Assembly (NCBI GenBank): GCA_944387205.1
Contig: CALXDZ010000104.1
Coordinates: forward strand, 1-35,650
From: an uncultured Oscillospiraceae bacterium
Lineage (GTDB): Bacteria > Bacillota > Clostridia > Oscillospirales > Oscillospiraceae
Length of the DNA stretch: 35,650 nucleotides
Reading direction: 5' to 3'
The notes under the pieces were generated by a model, which was given only the letters and a program-made list of their open reading frames with translations, had not been told where the DNA came from and made no database searches. Below are positions 23,926-32,833 of this stretch, in pieces (position 1 is the first letter of the stretch; each line of letters begins with the position of its first letter). Made by a program: the position numbers and the translations under genes.

Positions 23926-25296
23926 TCAATAGCCGTTGACCACCGCGTCCAGGACCTTGGAGGCCACGGTACCTGCCACGGAGGAACCCCCGCCGCCGTT
24001 TTCCACCAGCACCACAAAGGCGTAGGGCGCATCCTCGTTGCGCAGGAAGCCAGCGAACCAGGCGTGGGGCGACTGGCCCTCTCCCACCTCGGCGGTACCG
24101 GACTTTGCGCAGATGTCCATATTGGGGAAACGACTGGCGCCATAGGTGGCCACCACATTATTGGCCATCATGTCCGCGATCTGTCCGGCGGTACCGGACT
24201 CAATGAGCGTACCGGTCTTACGGGTGAAGTGGGGCAGAGACGGCAGGCCCAAGGGACTCACAGTTTTTTCGATGAGGTAGGGCACGGCTGCCTTTCCGCC
24301 GTTGGCGATGGCTCCCATATACACCATCAGGGCGCAGGGGTTCACCTGGTCCTGATACTGGCCCACACCGGCCCAGCCCAGCTGGGAATCGGTGGCCTCC
24401 TGGAAGCTGAAGGTGCCCTTGGCTGTGGGCAGACCATTGATGGAGTAGGAATCCATCAGTCCTGCTTTCTCCGTATAGGTCTCCATCACATCCGCACCCA
24501 GCTCCGCCGCCAACTGAGCAAAGACTACGTTGCAGGAGTTGGCCATGGCAGCAGTGATGTCTTGGGTACCGTGAGTACCGGAACAGGTAATAGTATCTCC
24601 TCCGATCTGCACAGACCCCTCACAGTTCCAGGTCCGCTGGTTCAGATCGGGGATCTGCTCCAGCGCCGCCGCCAGAGTCACCGTCTTGAACACGGAGCCC
24701 GGAGTAAATGTGGAGGAGAGGAAGCGGTTGAGGTAGGCGCCCTTGTACTTATCATTGGTTTCAATATCCTCCGGCACGTTCAGCGGATCATAGGAGGGCG
24801 CGGATGCCAGGCAGAGGATCTCCCCTGTCTTGTAGTTGTACACTGCCACTGTACCGCTGTGGCCGCCCAGGGCCTCATAAGCAATATAGTTGTACCGGGC
24901 ATCGATGGTCAGATAGAGATCATTGCCTTGGGTGGCCCCGTAGGCGCCGTTGATGAAGTTATAGCCGGTAAGCTTGTCAGCAAAGGCGTTGAGGGCACCG
25001 GTGCCGATATTCCCCTGGAGATCGCCCACCACATGGAGCGTAGCCTTGCGGACGGTGGCATTGTCATAATAGCTCCGCTCTCCGTTTTCATTGACGGTGG
25101 TCAGCACATCCCCGTCCCGATCCAGGACTGTGCCGCAGGAGAGCTGACCGGCGTTGTTGTAGAGGTGACGGTTGAAGGCAGCGGAGACCCACTTGCCGCC
25201 CTGGAGAAACCACTTGCCCACAAACAGGCACAGTCCCAAAGCCAGAACGCCTGCCAGAATACGACAGACAAAGGCGCGCCGTTCAATCTTCTTCAT
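23926..25296 (-). CDS. Penicillin-binding protein transpeptidase (PbpA/FtsI type)
   Basis: 456-residue class B-type penicillin-binding protein that cross-links peptidoglycan outside the membrane. One N-terminal membrane anchor (~10-30) is followed by a short dimerisation-type region and the transpeptidase domain: S201-V-F-K204 (active serine), S254-C-N256, and K398-S-G-T401 before AEVGEGQSPHAWFAGF. It is short for the family, like PbpA partners of FtsW/RodA proteins in Gram-positive bacteria. The ATG has AAAGGAGGG upstream and overlaps the end of the FHA-FtsW gene by 14 nt, so the polymerase and cross-linker are translated together as an SEDS-bPBP pair. Confidence 0.94.
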   Translation of the reverse strand: MKKIERRAFVCRILAGVLALGLCLFVGKWFLQGGKWVSAAFNRHLYNNAGQLSCGTVLDRDGDVLTTVNENGERSYYDNATVRKATLHVVGDLQGNIGTGALNAFADKLTGYNFINGAYGATQGNDLYLTIDARYNYIAYEALGGHSGTVAVYNYKTGEILCLASAPSYDPLNVPEDIETNDKYKGAYLNRFLSSTFTPGSVFKTVTLAAALEQIPDLNQRTWNCEGSVQIGGDTITCSGTHGTQDITAAMANSCNVVFAQLAAELGADVMETYTEKAGLMDSYSINGLPTAKGTFSFQEATDSQLGWAGVGQYQDQVNPCALMVYMGAIANGGKAAVPYLIEKTVSPLGLPSLPHFTRKTGTLIESGTAGQIADMMANNVVATYGASRFPNMDICAKSGTAEVGEGQSPHAWFAGFLRNEDAPYAFVVLVENGGGGSSVAGTVASKVLDAVVNGY

Positions 25297-27064
25297 AGGC
25301 CCCCTCCTTTCTCACCTGCCGCCGTGCCGGGCGATGCCAGGACAGATCCCGGATGGCGAAGCTGGCGTGCTCCCGGGTGTCTGTGGCCTTCAAAAAGGCC
25401 AGCAGGCCCCAGGCAGACATCATGGCCGAGCCGCCGTTGGACACAAAGGGGAAGGTGACGCCGGTGAGCGGCAGGATGTCCACCGAGCCGAACACATTCA
25501 GGCAGGTCTGGAACACCAGCAGCGAGGAGGCCGCGCAGGCGGCAATGACATAGAAGCTGGACCGGCCCACCCGGCAGGCCCGGGCGGCAAACACCGCCAG
25601 AGTGATAATAGAGGCCACCGCCGCCACGGCGATCAGCAGCCCCCACTCCTCACACACCATGCCGAACACCAGGTCCGTGTCCGCAGCCGCCACATTGTGG
25701 AGCCAGCCGTTGCCGCTGCCCACGCCCACCAGGCCGCCGGAGGCGGCAGCGGACATGGTGCGGGTCTGCTGAAAGCCCGCGTCGGAGGCCTGCTCCCAGG
25801 CATGGCCCCAGACAGCAAAGCGGCTGAGGATATAGGGCTTGAATTTCAAAATAATTGCCGCGCCGAACACCGCGCCGCCGCAGATCAGGCTGAGGGTAGC
25901 AAAGTCTCCGGAACGCAAATAGGCAATGACCAGGAAGGTAACAAAGAAGATAGCTGCTGTACCAAAGTCGCTCATCAGGCCCAGGCAGCCGATACACACA
26001 CCGGTGAGTACGATGAACAACCCCAGATTTCGCCGGCGGAACAGCCGCTCCAGCGTGGCGGAGCCGGCGAAGATGTAACAGATCTTGGCGATCTCTGAGG
26101 GCTGGAAGGACAGCGGCCCCAGCACGATCCAGTTCTGAGCGCCATATTTGCCGGTACCCAAAACCAGGGTGATGCCCAAAAGGCCAATGGCGCCGGCCGC
26201 CATGAGCCAGCGGATCCTCTGGGTCCGGGACAGATCCCGCAGGAAGACACCCAGCACCAAAAAGAGCCCCAGCCCCAGTAAAATGGCAATGAGCTGCTTG
26301 GGCACAGAAGAAGGCGCAGAGGAGGCAGTCACTGTCAGAGACAGGGTGGAGAGGAAAAAGGCGATGGTCTCCATCTCAAAGCCCACGCAGTTGGAAAGAC
26401 GCAGAGCGATATAATAGAGCCACATAGCCGCGGTCAGAGCCAGGAAAGCCATGGGCACAGCCGCTGTGATCTCCGCACCATCGGCCACGATCAGCTGCAG
26501 ACAGGTCAGGACCTGGAACAGGGTCAGCCACAAAAAGGAGGGCCAGATGGCCGCGGGACGCTCCGCCCGACGGCGGGCGGCCTGCTGCTCCTTTTCCGCC
26601 ACAGTGGTGGGCAGCAGCATCAGCGGCACACCACCCAAGGTGATGGTATCCCCCTCCTGCAGGTTCGCTTTGCCCTCCACCTTTTCCCCGTTCACCAGCA
26701 CGCCGCCCTTGGAGTCCAGGTCATGGACCGTCCAGGTGGCGTCCTCGTTGCGGATCAGAGCCGCATGCTGCCGGGAAATGCTGGGATAATTGAGGACCAC
26801 ATCAGCATTCTTATTTCGCCCGATGATATTTTCCCAATGGGTCAGCGGCGCAGGGGCGCCGTTGGGCATGCTCAGCTGGGCCCAGGTCTCCGGCGTATGG
26901 GGTACCCGCAGCAGCGAGCGGATAGCCCGCAGCAAAATCAGGCCCGCCAGCACCGGAAACACGAAGCGGACCACGGTGGTATACCAGTATCCCACCTCCG
27001 GATGGGCCGTCAAAAAGGCATCCAGGGTCTCCAGCCAGGTCTGGAGCGGAAAGGCTGCCGCCAT
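25283..27064 (-). CDS. FHA-domain FtsW/RodA-family glycosyltransferase
   Basis: 593-residue SEDS-family protein with a built-in phosphopeptide-binding domain. A membrane span (~30-48) is followed by an FHA domain (~75-150: IIGR 80-83, SISRQH 95-100, LVNGEKV 123-129), a linker, and about ten spans of the FtsW/RodA core (~165-570) with LSFQPSEIAK, FGMVCEEWGLL and PFVSNGGSAM typical of lipid-II polymerases. The FHA part would bind phosphothreonine, giving a direct input from a Ser/Thr kinase such as PrkC. The ATG at 27064 has GAGGAGGTGAG upstream; the in-frame Met at 27097 has not. It is translationally coupled to the PBP gene. In Actinobacteria FHA proteins sit beside such genes; here the domain is fused. 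Confidence 0.92.
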   Translation of the reverse strand: MAAAFPLQTWLETLDAFLTAHPEVGYWYTTVVRFVFPVLAGLILLRAIRSLLRVPHTPETWAQLSMPNGAPAPLTHWENIIGRNKNADVVLNYPSISRQHAALIRNEDATWTVHDLDSKGGVLVNGEKVEGKANLQEGDTITLGGVPLMLLPTTVAEKEQQAARRRAERPAAIWPSFLWLTLFQVLTCLQLIVADGAEITAAVPMAFLALTAAMWLYYIALRLSNCVGFEMETIAFFLSTLSLTVTASSAPSSVPKQLIAILLGLGLFLVLGVFLRDLSRTQRIRWLMAAGAIGLLGITLVLGTGKYGAQNWIVLGPLSFQPSEIAKICYIFAGSATLERLFRRRNLGLFIVLTGVCIGCLGLMSDFGTAAIFFVTFLVIAYLRSGDFATLSLICGGAVFGAAIILKFKPYILSRFAVWGHAWEQASDAGFQQTRTMSAAASGGLVGVGSGNGWLHNVAAADTDLVFGMVCEEWGLLIAVAAVASIITLAVFAARACRVGRSSFYVIAACAASSLLVFQTCLNVFGSVDILPLTGVTFPFVSNGGSAMMSAWGLLAFLKATDTREHASFAIRDLSWHRPARRQVRKEGAYEED

Positions 27065-27095
27065 GGGTCTCACCTCCTCACAGTTTCTCCTGCCC

Positions 27096-27130
27096 ATGAT
27101 AGCACAGATTCTCCAAAAGTGCTATGTCAA
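27096..27130 (-). promoter_or_regulatory. Promoter and inverted repeat of the FHA-FtsW/PBP operon
   Basis: On the - strand TG-C-TATCAT is an extended -10 (plus 27096-27103). TTGACA (27125-27130) lies 23 nt away, too far for a normal -35. A perfect 7-bp inverted repeat ATAGCAC (27099-27105)/GTGCTAT (27119-27125) overlaps both elements and is a candidate operator. Confidence 0.5.
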
Positions 27131-27164
27131 AATCGTGAATTTTCCCCATTCCTGTTTGAAGGGG

Positions 27165-27201
27165 GGAAAAAACGCGCCCCGGCGAAAGCCGGGGCGCGTT
27201 T
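27165..27201 (-). terminator. Terminator of the adhesin gene
   Basis: Perfect 14-bp stem AAACGCGCCCCGGC/GCCGGGGCGCGTTT; the - strand copy is followed by TTTTTT then C's. It lies 36 nt after the adhesin stop on the - strand. Confidence 0.9.
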
Positions 27202-27236
27202 GATTGGGTTTTGCGGAAGCTCACTGCGTCAGCAGC

Positions 27237-30200
27237 TTACTGCTCCTCATGCTCCTTCTTCTTGCGCTTGCTGTCGAACACATTCAGCGCAACCAGGCCA
27301 AGGGCAGCGGTGCCGCTGAGGCTGAGCCACAGGCTCATGCTGTCGCCGGTCTTGGGAGCTTCGCCCTGGGGCACATCCTCATCGGGAATGTCCTCAGGCA
27401 GCTCGCCCTCGGGCACGTTCTCATCGGGAATGTCCGTGGGCTCCTCGGGTTCCTCGGGCTCCTCAGGCAGCTCGCCGCCGGGAGTGGGATCCTCAGGAAT
27501 CTCCGTGCCGGGATCCTCAGGATCAGTGGGAGGAGGATTGGGCGTGTCGGGCGGGATGTAGGGAGGATTGCTGGGCGTGGTCACAGTCCGCTCGTAATTG
27601 AGCACCACAATGTAGATGTGGTTGGTCTCATCCAGGCTGAACGCGAAGTTCTCCACGCTCACGCCGTCGATCATGCCGCTCTTGAAGGTGTAATCCTTGC
27701 CCTCATACTGGGTATAGCTGGCGGGATCCACAGAGACATTGTCGCCCTGCTCACCCAGGGTGGGCTCCAGCTGGCCTTCCACGCCGTCCGTGCTGCGGAC
27801 ACCATCGGTGATGGTGAAGTAGTTGCGGATGACGCGATAGCCGAACACATCGGTGCGGATGTAGTCATTGGTGATGACCCACTGGCCGTTCTCGTCGGCA
27901 GCATAGGTCACCTCGTAGTGATCGTGGCCAATCTGAACCACATACTCCTCACCGCTGAGGGTGGCGCCCACTTCCGCTGCGGTGTACTCGATCTCGCGGA
28001 CGGAGGAGACATTGTCCTCATCGTCATAGGTGTAGGCGTACTTGGGCAGGTTCTCGAAGGTATAGGTCCAGGTGCCGTCCTCACCGGCAGTGATCTCCAC
28101 AGGTCTGGTGTAGTCGGTGGCGCCATCGGCGGGCTCCCGCGTATAGACGCTGCCGTCGGCATAGAGCTGGATCTTCACAGAGGCGGGAAGCTCCACGCTG
28201 CCGTCCTCAGGCATGATCCACTCCTTGACCACGGTCAGGGACGTGGTGGTCTGATCCACGGTGTTGATGAAGGTGTTGCCGCCGGTCTCACGGGAGGTAT
28301 AGCCCGTCACAGCGACCTCTTTCACGGTGTAGGTGTACTCGTTGCGGCTGTTGTCGTACTTATCCAACCCGGTGAACGCGCCGCTCCAGGTGCCGTCCTC
28401 ACCGGCGTTGTCCTTGGTCAGGGTCAGCTCTTTAATCTTGGTATTATTCTGGTACAGCTCAAAGGTCACGGACTCCGCGGCGGGACCCTGCCAGACCTTG
28501 TTCACGGGAACGGAGACGGTCTCCTGCTTGAGGGTGTTGGTGATGGTGCCGGCCCCATAGCCGACCACATAGGTGTCCTCACCGATGGTGATCTCCGCGC
28601 CGGAAGCCAGGCGGTTGTCGCCGTCCATCTCGTAGACCTTATAGGACTTGGCGGTGCCGTCGGTGTTGTAGGCAGGCAGATCGGTGAAGCTGTAGATGTC
28701 GGTGATCTCCGCAGTCTTCACTGCATTGCCGAGGACCTCGCCGGAGGCGTTGATCTCAAACACGCCCACCTTGACGGCGCTGTGCTCGGTCTTGCCGCCG
28801 TCCACCCAGGTCTTGGTCACGTTGACGGTGGTGGTGCCGGCATCGAAGGTGTTGGTGAACTTGTAAACGCCCTCCACGATATTGAGGCCAGAATCATAGC
28901 GGTCTTTCAGGGCGCCGCTCATGGTCTCCTGAATGCTGTACTGGATCTCCTTGCAGGAGACCTTCTGGTCCGCATCATTGGTCTCATAGGCATACTTGGG
29001 AAGATTGGAGAAAGTGATGTTGGCGGGATCATAGCCGCTATCGGTGCTCTTGATGGTCTGAGAAGTGGCAGAACCATCCGCCCACAGGGTAAAGGTCAGC
29101 TCGGGACGATGGTTCTCATCGCCGCCCTCCCAGGTCTTGGTGGCACTGACGGAAACCGTGTTGTCCTGATCGATGACGTTGTAGACGGTGAAGGTGTTGT
29201 TCTCGCCCTCCGCCACGCTGGCGGTATAGCCGGTGGGCACGCTGGCCTCAGCCACGGTGTAGTCGATGACAGCACCGTTGGCACGCAGGGGCAGCTCAAC
29301 GGTAGCGGTCCACTCGCCCTCCGCCGTGGGCAGGGTCACTGCTTGGGCCACCGTGGTGCCGTTCATGATGTTGATGGTCACGCTGTCGTGCTCGGACTTG
29401 GTATCCACCCACACCTTGGACACGGTAACGCTGGTGGTGCCGGCATCCAGAGTATTGGTGATGGTGTAGCCAGTGGCAGCAGTGCCGGTGATGTTGGTGC
29501 CGTAGTTGGCGACCTCGTCCTCGGTCACGGTGTAGTGGATGAGAGCGCCGTTGTCATCGTACTTCTTCAGTCCGGTGAACGTGTAGGTCAGATCCTCATC
29601 CAGCCAGGTACCTTCCTCACCAGTGGCGCACAGAGTCTGCTCCGCCACCTTGGTTTCACCGTTCATCAGCTTGACGGTGATGGAGTCAGGCCGCAGGCCC
29701 TCGGCATCCAGATTGTCCTCCCACACCTTGGTCACGGTGACGCTGGTGGTACCGGTGAGGGTGTTGGTGAAGTCCTTATTATTGCTGCTGCTGGAACTGA
29801 TGCTGTCGCCCTCGGAAGCGCCGGTGGTGGCGGTCTCCCGGAAGGTATAGACGATCTCATGGCCGTCGGCATGGCTGCCATAGGTCACGCTGCCGACCAC
29901 GGTGTCGGGCAGAGCATACTTGGGCAGGCTGGAGAAGCTGATGGTGCTATCGCCCTGATTCAAAGTCACGGTCTCGCCGGTGGCATCACCGTCGGCCAGC
30001 AGCTCAAAGGTGGCGGTGGCGCCAGTGATGGCGCTGGTCTTCCAGGTCTTGGTGCCGGTGGCGGCAACGGTATTGTCCTGGGCCACCGTGTTGTAGATGA
30101 CGTAAGTACTGCCTTCCAGCTTCACATCAGCGTTGTAGCTGTGGCCGTTGACGGTGACGGTGTTGGTCACTTCCTGGCCGCCAATGTACTCCTTGACGGT

Positions 30201-32615
30201 GTAAGTGATGAGATTGCCGCTGTTGTCATAGGCATCCACGGTCTTGAAGGTGCCCTGCCAGCTGTTGGCGCTGTTCAGGGTCACGGTATCCACCACCGTG
30301 GAGCCGTTCATCAGCTTGGCAACGACTTCCTTCTTGTCCGCCTCGGGGCCCACCCACTTCTTTTCCACGGAGTAGGTGACATTCTCGGAGCGGGCATTGG
30401 TCAGAGTCAGGGCCAGGCCGCTGCCGCCCGTGTTGACCTGCTTCCAGCCGCTGACGGCCTGCTCGGCAATGGAGTAGGTGATCGTTTCCCCGTTGGTCAC
30501 GTCCACGGTGGGAACGGTCAGGGTGCCGGACCAGGTGTTGCCGTGCTTGGAGATGGTCAGGATTCCGGTAAACGCCTCTTCACCGGATTCATTGGTGCCG
30601 GTGACATTGACAGTGACCGTGGTGTTGGCAGCAGGCTCGCCGCCCAGCCAGGTCTTGGTGACGGTGAGGGTTTGGTTCTGGGGATCCAGCTCGTTTTCCA
30701 CCGTCATGGCCTTGTTTTCGGTATAGACCACACTGCCGGAGGCGTCCTGAACGGTGACCTTGCCCCAGGCCACGGTGACGGTATAGGTCTGGGCCTTGCT
30801 CTGGTCATAGCCGGCGGGCACGGTCTCGGTCATGGTATAGGTATGGCCGGAGGGGATATTCGCAAATGTGACCTTGTTCTGGACCGTGCTGGCCTGAGTG
30901 GTGTAGGCACCGCCGCAGCCGCAAAAGTTGCTGTGGGTCAGGGTAAAGGTGGCCACGTTCTTCAGCGTCGTGGGGTCTCCCTCAGTGGCAAAGCCGAACT
31001 TGGCGCCAGAGTTGTTCTTATCGGTCTTGGTGAACTCAAAGCCGCCGGAATAGCCATGAACGGCGGGGATGTTGAACGCGATGGAGAAAGGCTTCTCAGG
31101 AGAATTCTCCAAAACAGTGCCGTTTTCATCCACCAGCTGGCCGTCCTCGTTGTAGAACACATAGGTCAGGTAGGTGTAGCCGTTGGCGGCATACTCCTTA
31201 CCCTGCTGGAAGCCAGTCTTCAGGGTATCCAGAGTGATGGTATAGCACAGCTTATAGGTATAGGTCTTGTTCGTGCTGGTGCCAGATGTGCTGAAAGGAA
31301 TATCGCTCTTCAGATCCCAGCTCAGGGTGCCATTGGAGCAGCTGGCGACCGCAGAACCCTGGGTATGCTTTCCGTTACTCACCACTTCGCCGAACTTGAT
31401 ATAGTCGCCCATGGGGTCAGTGACCTTCCAGGCCTCAGTCAGCAGGGCGATCAGGTCGCTGATATCGCCGAAAGCGGTATTGAGCTGGTCGGAGTTGTCA
31501 GCGGAATAATAGGCGTGGGTAATGCTCTGCAGGAAGTCACCGACCGTAACTCTATCCCACCCGGAGCCGTAGCAGGTATTGCTGTCCGCGCCGTAGCAGA
31601 TAGCATAGACCTGGCACAGCTTTTGGAGGCTGCGGGCAGTTGTGGCAGTCTCCTCGCAAATCCACTCGTTGCAAGACATGCCATTGCCGTAATTTTCACT
31701 ATAAGTAGGTTCGCCGTCTGTCAGGACCACGGTATAGCGGCTGGCCACTTTCGTAATATCTACCGTGCCATTCAGCGCACGGGTCTTCTTCATCTGCTGT
31801 TCCGCAAGGCTCAGGCCGCCCTGGAGGTAGGTGCCGCCGCTGGCCTTCAGATCATCAGCGTTGACCGCGTTCACAAAGTCCTGATAGCCGACATCGGTGG
31901 TCACATCCACCCAGTCGCGATTCAACTCGGTGCTGCTGGCAAAAGACACCAGGGAGATGTACCGGTGGGCGGTATAATTGCCCTGCTCGTCCTTGGGGGT
32001 ATCCGCCAGGAGCTGATTCACGAAAGCGATGGCACCGGCCTTGGCAGCCATCATGCGGTTGCCGGAAACGACACCACACTCAGGGCAGACATAGGCGGCC
32101 GTATGGTTCTCTTTGCTCTGCCCGCAATTCGTGCACTTGCCATTTCTCCCCCATTCATAGTGCTTGCCCGAGCCGTCGGAGCAGAGGTAATGCTCTTTAT
32201 ATTGGAGGGTAGAATTGTTCCAGTGATCATGGTCACCGCACTCGGCGCAGTAACTCATGGAGCCGGAGCGGTCCAGGACCAGCACCACCGCCGCGTCGGG
32301 GGAGGAAACGGTCTCATTGAGCTTCTGCTTGGTCTGGACCTCCAGGGTGACCAGGAACTCATTTTCGTTATTTGTGCCTACAATAGTCTTGGAAACCGTC
32401 ACATTGCCGCCGGAGGTGGTGTTTTTAGCGGTCTCCGTCGTCTTGTCAGTCACAGCCTCGTTCTCAGAAACATAGTACAGGTGATTCCCAGAGGAGTCCT
32501 GCATAATCTGATCGCCGCTGCTCTCGCCCAATGCGAAAGCCGCAGTGGGCAGCAGGCTCAGAGCCATAACCAGAGCCAGCAGCAAAGACAACACACGTTT
32601 CTTCGTTTTTGCCAT
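27237..32615 (-). CDS. Giant VWA/Cna-B surface adhesin
   Basis: 1792-residue cell-wall protein. The start at 32615 (MAKTKKRVLSLLLALVMALS) has AAAGGAG upstream and a signal peptide cleaved after AFA (~28). A VWA domain follows with the MIDAS D115-x-S117-x-S119; directly after it (123-180) lies a Cys-rich insert with CxxC at 123/126, 161/164 and 177/180 plus C145. Then come a SpaA-type domain (with CGCGG) and about nine Cna-B-type repeats of ~90-110 residues (TVTKVW, TVSKVW, NVTKTW and similar starts), each expected to hold a Lys-Asn isopeptide bond. A last mixed domain, a Pro/Glu-rich spacer with DIPDE-type repeats, APKTGD (1753-1758), a hydrophobic span and a basic tail follow. APKTGD is a variant sorting signal. 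No sortase gene is in the window. Translation appears riboswitch-controlled. Confidence 0.93.
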   Translation of the reverse strand: MAKTKKRVLSLLLALVMALSLLPTAAFALGESSGDQIMQDSSGNHLYYVSENEAVTDKTTETAKNTTSGGNVTVSKTIVGTNNENEFLVTLEVQTKQKLNETVSSPDAAVVLVLDRSGSMSYCAECGDHDHWNNSTLQYKEHYLCSDGSGKHYEWGRNGKCTNCGQSKENHTAAYVCPECGVVSGNRMMAAKAGAIAFVNQLLADTPKDEQGNYTAHRYISLVSFASSTELNRDWVDVTTDVGYQDFVNAVNADDLKASGGTYLQGGLSLAEQQMKKTRALNGTVDITKVASRYTVVLTDGEPTYSENYGNGMSCNEWICEETATTARSLQKLCQVYAICYGADSNTCYGSGWDRVTVGDFLQSITHAYYSADNSDQLNTAFGDISDLIALLTEAWKVTDPMGDYIKFGEVVSNGKHTQGSAVASCSNGTLSWDLKSDIPFSTSGTSTNKTYTYKLCYTITLDTLKTGFQQGKEYAANGYTYLTYVFYNEDGQLVDENGTVLENSPEKPFSIAFNIPAVHGYSGGFEFTKTDKNNSGAKFGFATEGDPTTLKNVATFTLTHSNFCGCGGAYTTQASTVQNKVTFANIPSGHTYTMTETVPAGYDQSKAQTYTVTVAWGKVTVQDASGSVVYTENKAMTVENELDPQNQTLTVTKTWLGGEPAANTTVTVNVTGTNESGEEAFTGILTISKHGNTWSGTLTVPTVDVTNGETITYSIAEQAVSGWKQVNTGGSGLALTLTNARSENVTYSVEKKWVGPEADKKEVVAKLMNGSTVVDTVTLNSANSWQGTFKTVDAYDNSGNLITYTVKEYIGGQEVTNTVTVNGHSYNADVKLEGSTYVIYNTVAQDNTVAATGTKTWKTSAITGATATFELLADGDATGETVTLNQGDSTISFSSLPKYALPDTVVGSVTYGSHADGHEIVYTFRETATTGASEGDSISSSSSNNKDFTNTLTGTTSVTVTKVWEDNLDAEGLRPDSITVKLMNGETKVAEQTLCATGEEGTWLDEDLTYTFTGLKKYDDNGALIHYTVTEDEVANYGTNITGTAATGYTITNTLDAGTTSVTVSKVWVDTKSEHDSVTINIMNGTTVAQAVTLPTAEGEWTATVELPLRANGAVIDYTVAEASVPTGYTASVAEGENNTFTVYNVIDQDNTVSVSATKTWEGGDENHRPELTFTLWADGSATSQTIKSTDSGYDPANITFSNLPKYAYETNDADQKVSCKEIQYSIQETMSGALKDRYDSGLNIVEGVYKFTNTFDAGTTTVNVTKTWVDGGKTEHSAVKVGVFEINASGEVLGNAVKTAEITDIYSFTDLPAYNTDGTAKSYKVYEMDGDNRLASGAEITIGEDTYVVGYGAGTITNTLKQETVSVPVNKVWQGPAAESVTFELYQNNTKIKELTLTKDNAGEDGTWSGAFTGLDKYDNSRNEYTYTVKEVAVTGYTSRETGGNTFINTVDQTTTSLTVVKEWIMPEDGSVELPASVKIQLYADGSVYTREPADGATDYTRPVEITAGEDGTWTYTFENLPKYAYTYDDEDNVSSVREIEYTAAEVGATLSGEEYVVQIGHDHYEVTYAADENGQWVITNDYIRTDVFGYRVIRNYFTITDGVRSTDGVEGQLEPTLGEQGDNVSVDPASYTQYEGKDYTFKSGMIDGVSVENFAFSLDETNHIYIVVLNYERTVTTPSNPPYIPPDTPNPPPTDPEDPGTEIPEDPTPGGELPEEPEEPEEPTDIPDENVPEGELPEDIPDEDVPQGEAPKTGDSMSLWLSLSGTAALGLVALNVFDSKRKKKEHEEQ

Positions 32616-32616
32616 T

Positions 32617-32648
32617 TTTCGTTCTCCTTTCTTTACAGAGGAACGAAA
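32617..32648 (-). promoter_or_regulatory. Shine-Dalgarno-sequestering hairpin (expression platform)
   Basis: On the - strand TTTCGTTC (32641-32648) pairs perfectly with GAACGAAA (32617-32624), with extra pairs bringing in GGAG of the ribosome site (32624-32627). The upper arm overlaps the 3' strand of the aptamer closing helix (32645-32650), so hairpin and aptamer exclude each other. Confidence 0.75.
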
Positions 32649-32738
32649 TACTTGGCGGTCGGACGAGCTTGGCGTTTCCGCTTTAGCCTCCTGACTTTGC
32701 GTCCCGCCCTTTCGGACGGTTTGCCGTTTCACTATTTC
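32645..32738 (-). ncRNA. GEMM-I (cyclic-di-GMP-I) riboswitch aptamer
   Basis: Read on the - strand: closing helix GAAATA (32733-32738)/TATTTC (32645-32650) with an inner GGC/GCC; the conserved block GGCAAACC; a six-pair hairpin CCGUCC/GGGCGG with a GAAA tetraloop; the conserved GGGACGCAAAG; and a third helix GUC-GGA.../...UCC-GAC capped by GCG-GAAA-CGC. These blocks and their order are those of the GEMM-I class, which binds c-di-GMP (a variant binds cGAMP). It lies in the 5' UTR of the adhesin, ending about 30 nt before the start codon, as c-di-GMP switches do for clostridial adhesins. The 3' strand departs somewhat from the usual GGUUGCC, so ligand specificity is left open. Confidence 0.87.
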
Positions 32739-32750
32739 CTGTTCCGTTGG

Positions 32751-32770
32751 CGCGGAGCCCTATCTCCGCG
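32751..32770 (-). other. Hairpin upstream of the riboswitch
   Basis: Perfect 7-bp stem CGCGGAG/CTCCGCG with a six-base loop. No T-run follows, so it is not a terminator. It may be an RNA-stabilising or processing element between the upstream gene and the riboswitch. Confidence 0.5.
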
Positions 32771-32833
32771 TTCGGTATTGAAAACTCAGTCCCTTGGTTT
32801 TTTATCCGGCGGACCACACCGGATCCTTACGTT

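Noticed and set aside
24205-24220. First K-T-G-T in the penicillin-binding protein (residues 360-363) as the active-site motif
   Set aside because: It lies too early and lacks the following context; the K-S-G-T at 398-401 before AEVGEG and HAWFAGF is in the expected place.
27102-27130. TTGACA with TATCAT as a standard promoter for the FHA-FtsW gene
   Set aside because: The spacer would be 23 nt. An extended -10 without -35 is the better reading.
32751-32770. Hairpin CGCGGAG/CTCCGCG as a terminator ahead of the riboswitch
   Set aside because: No T-run on the transcribed strand, so it is listed only as a structural element.
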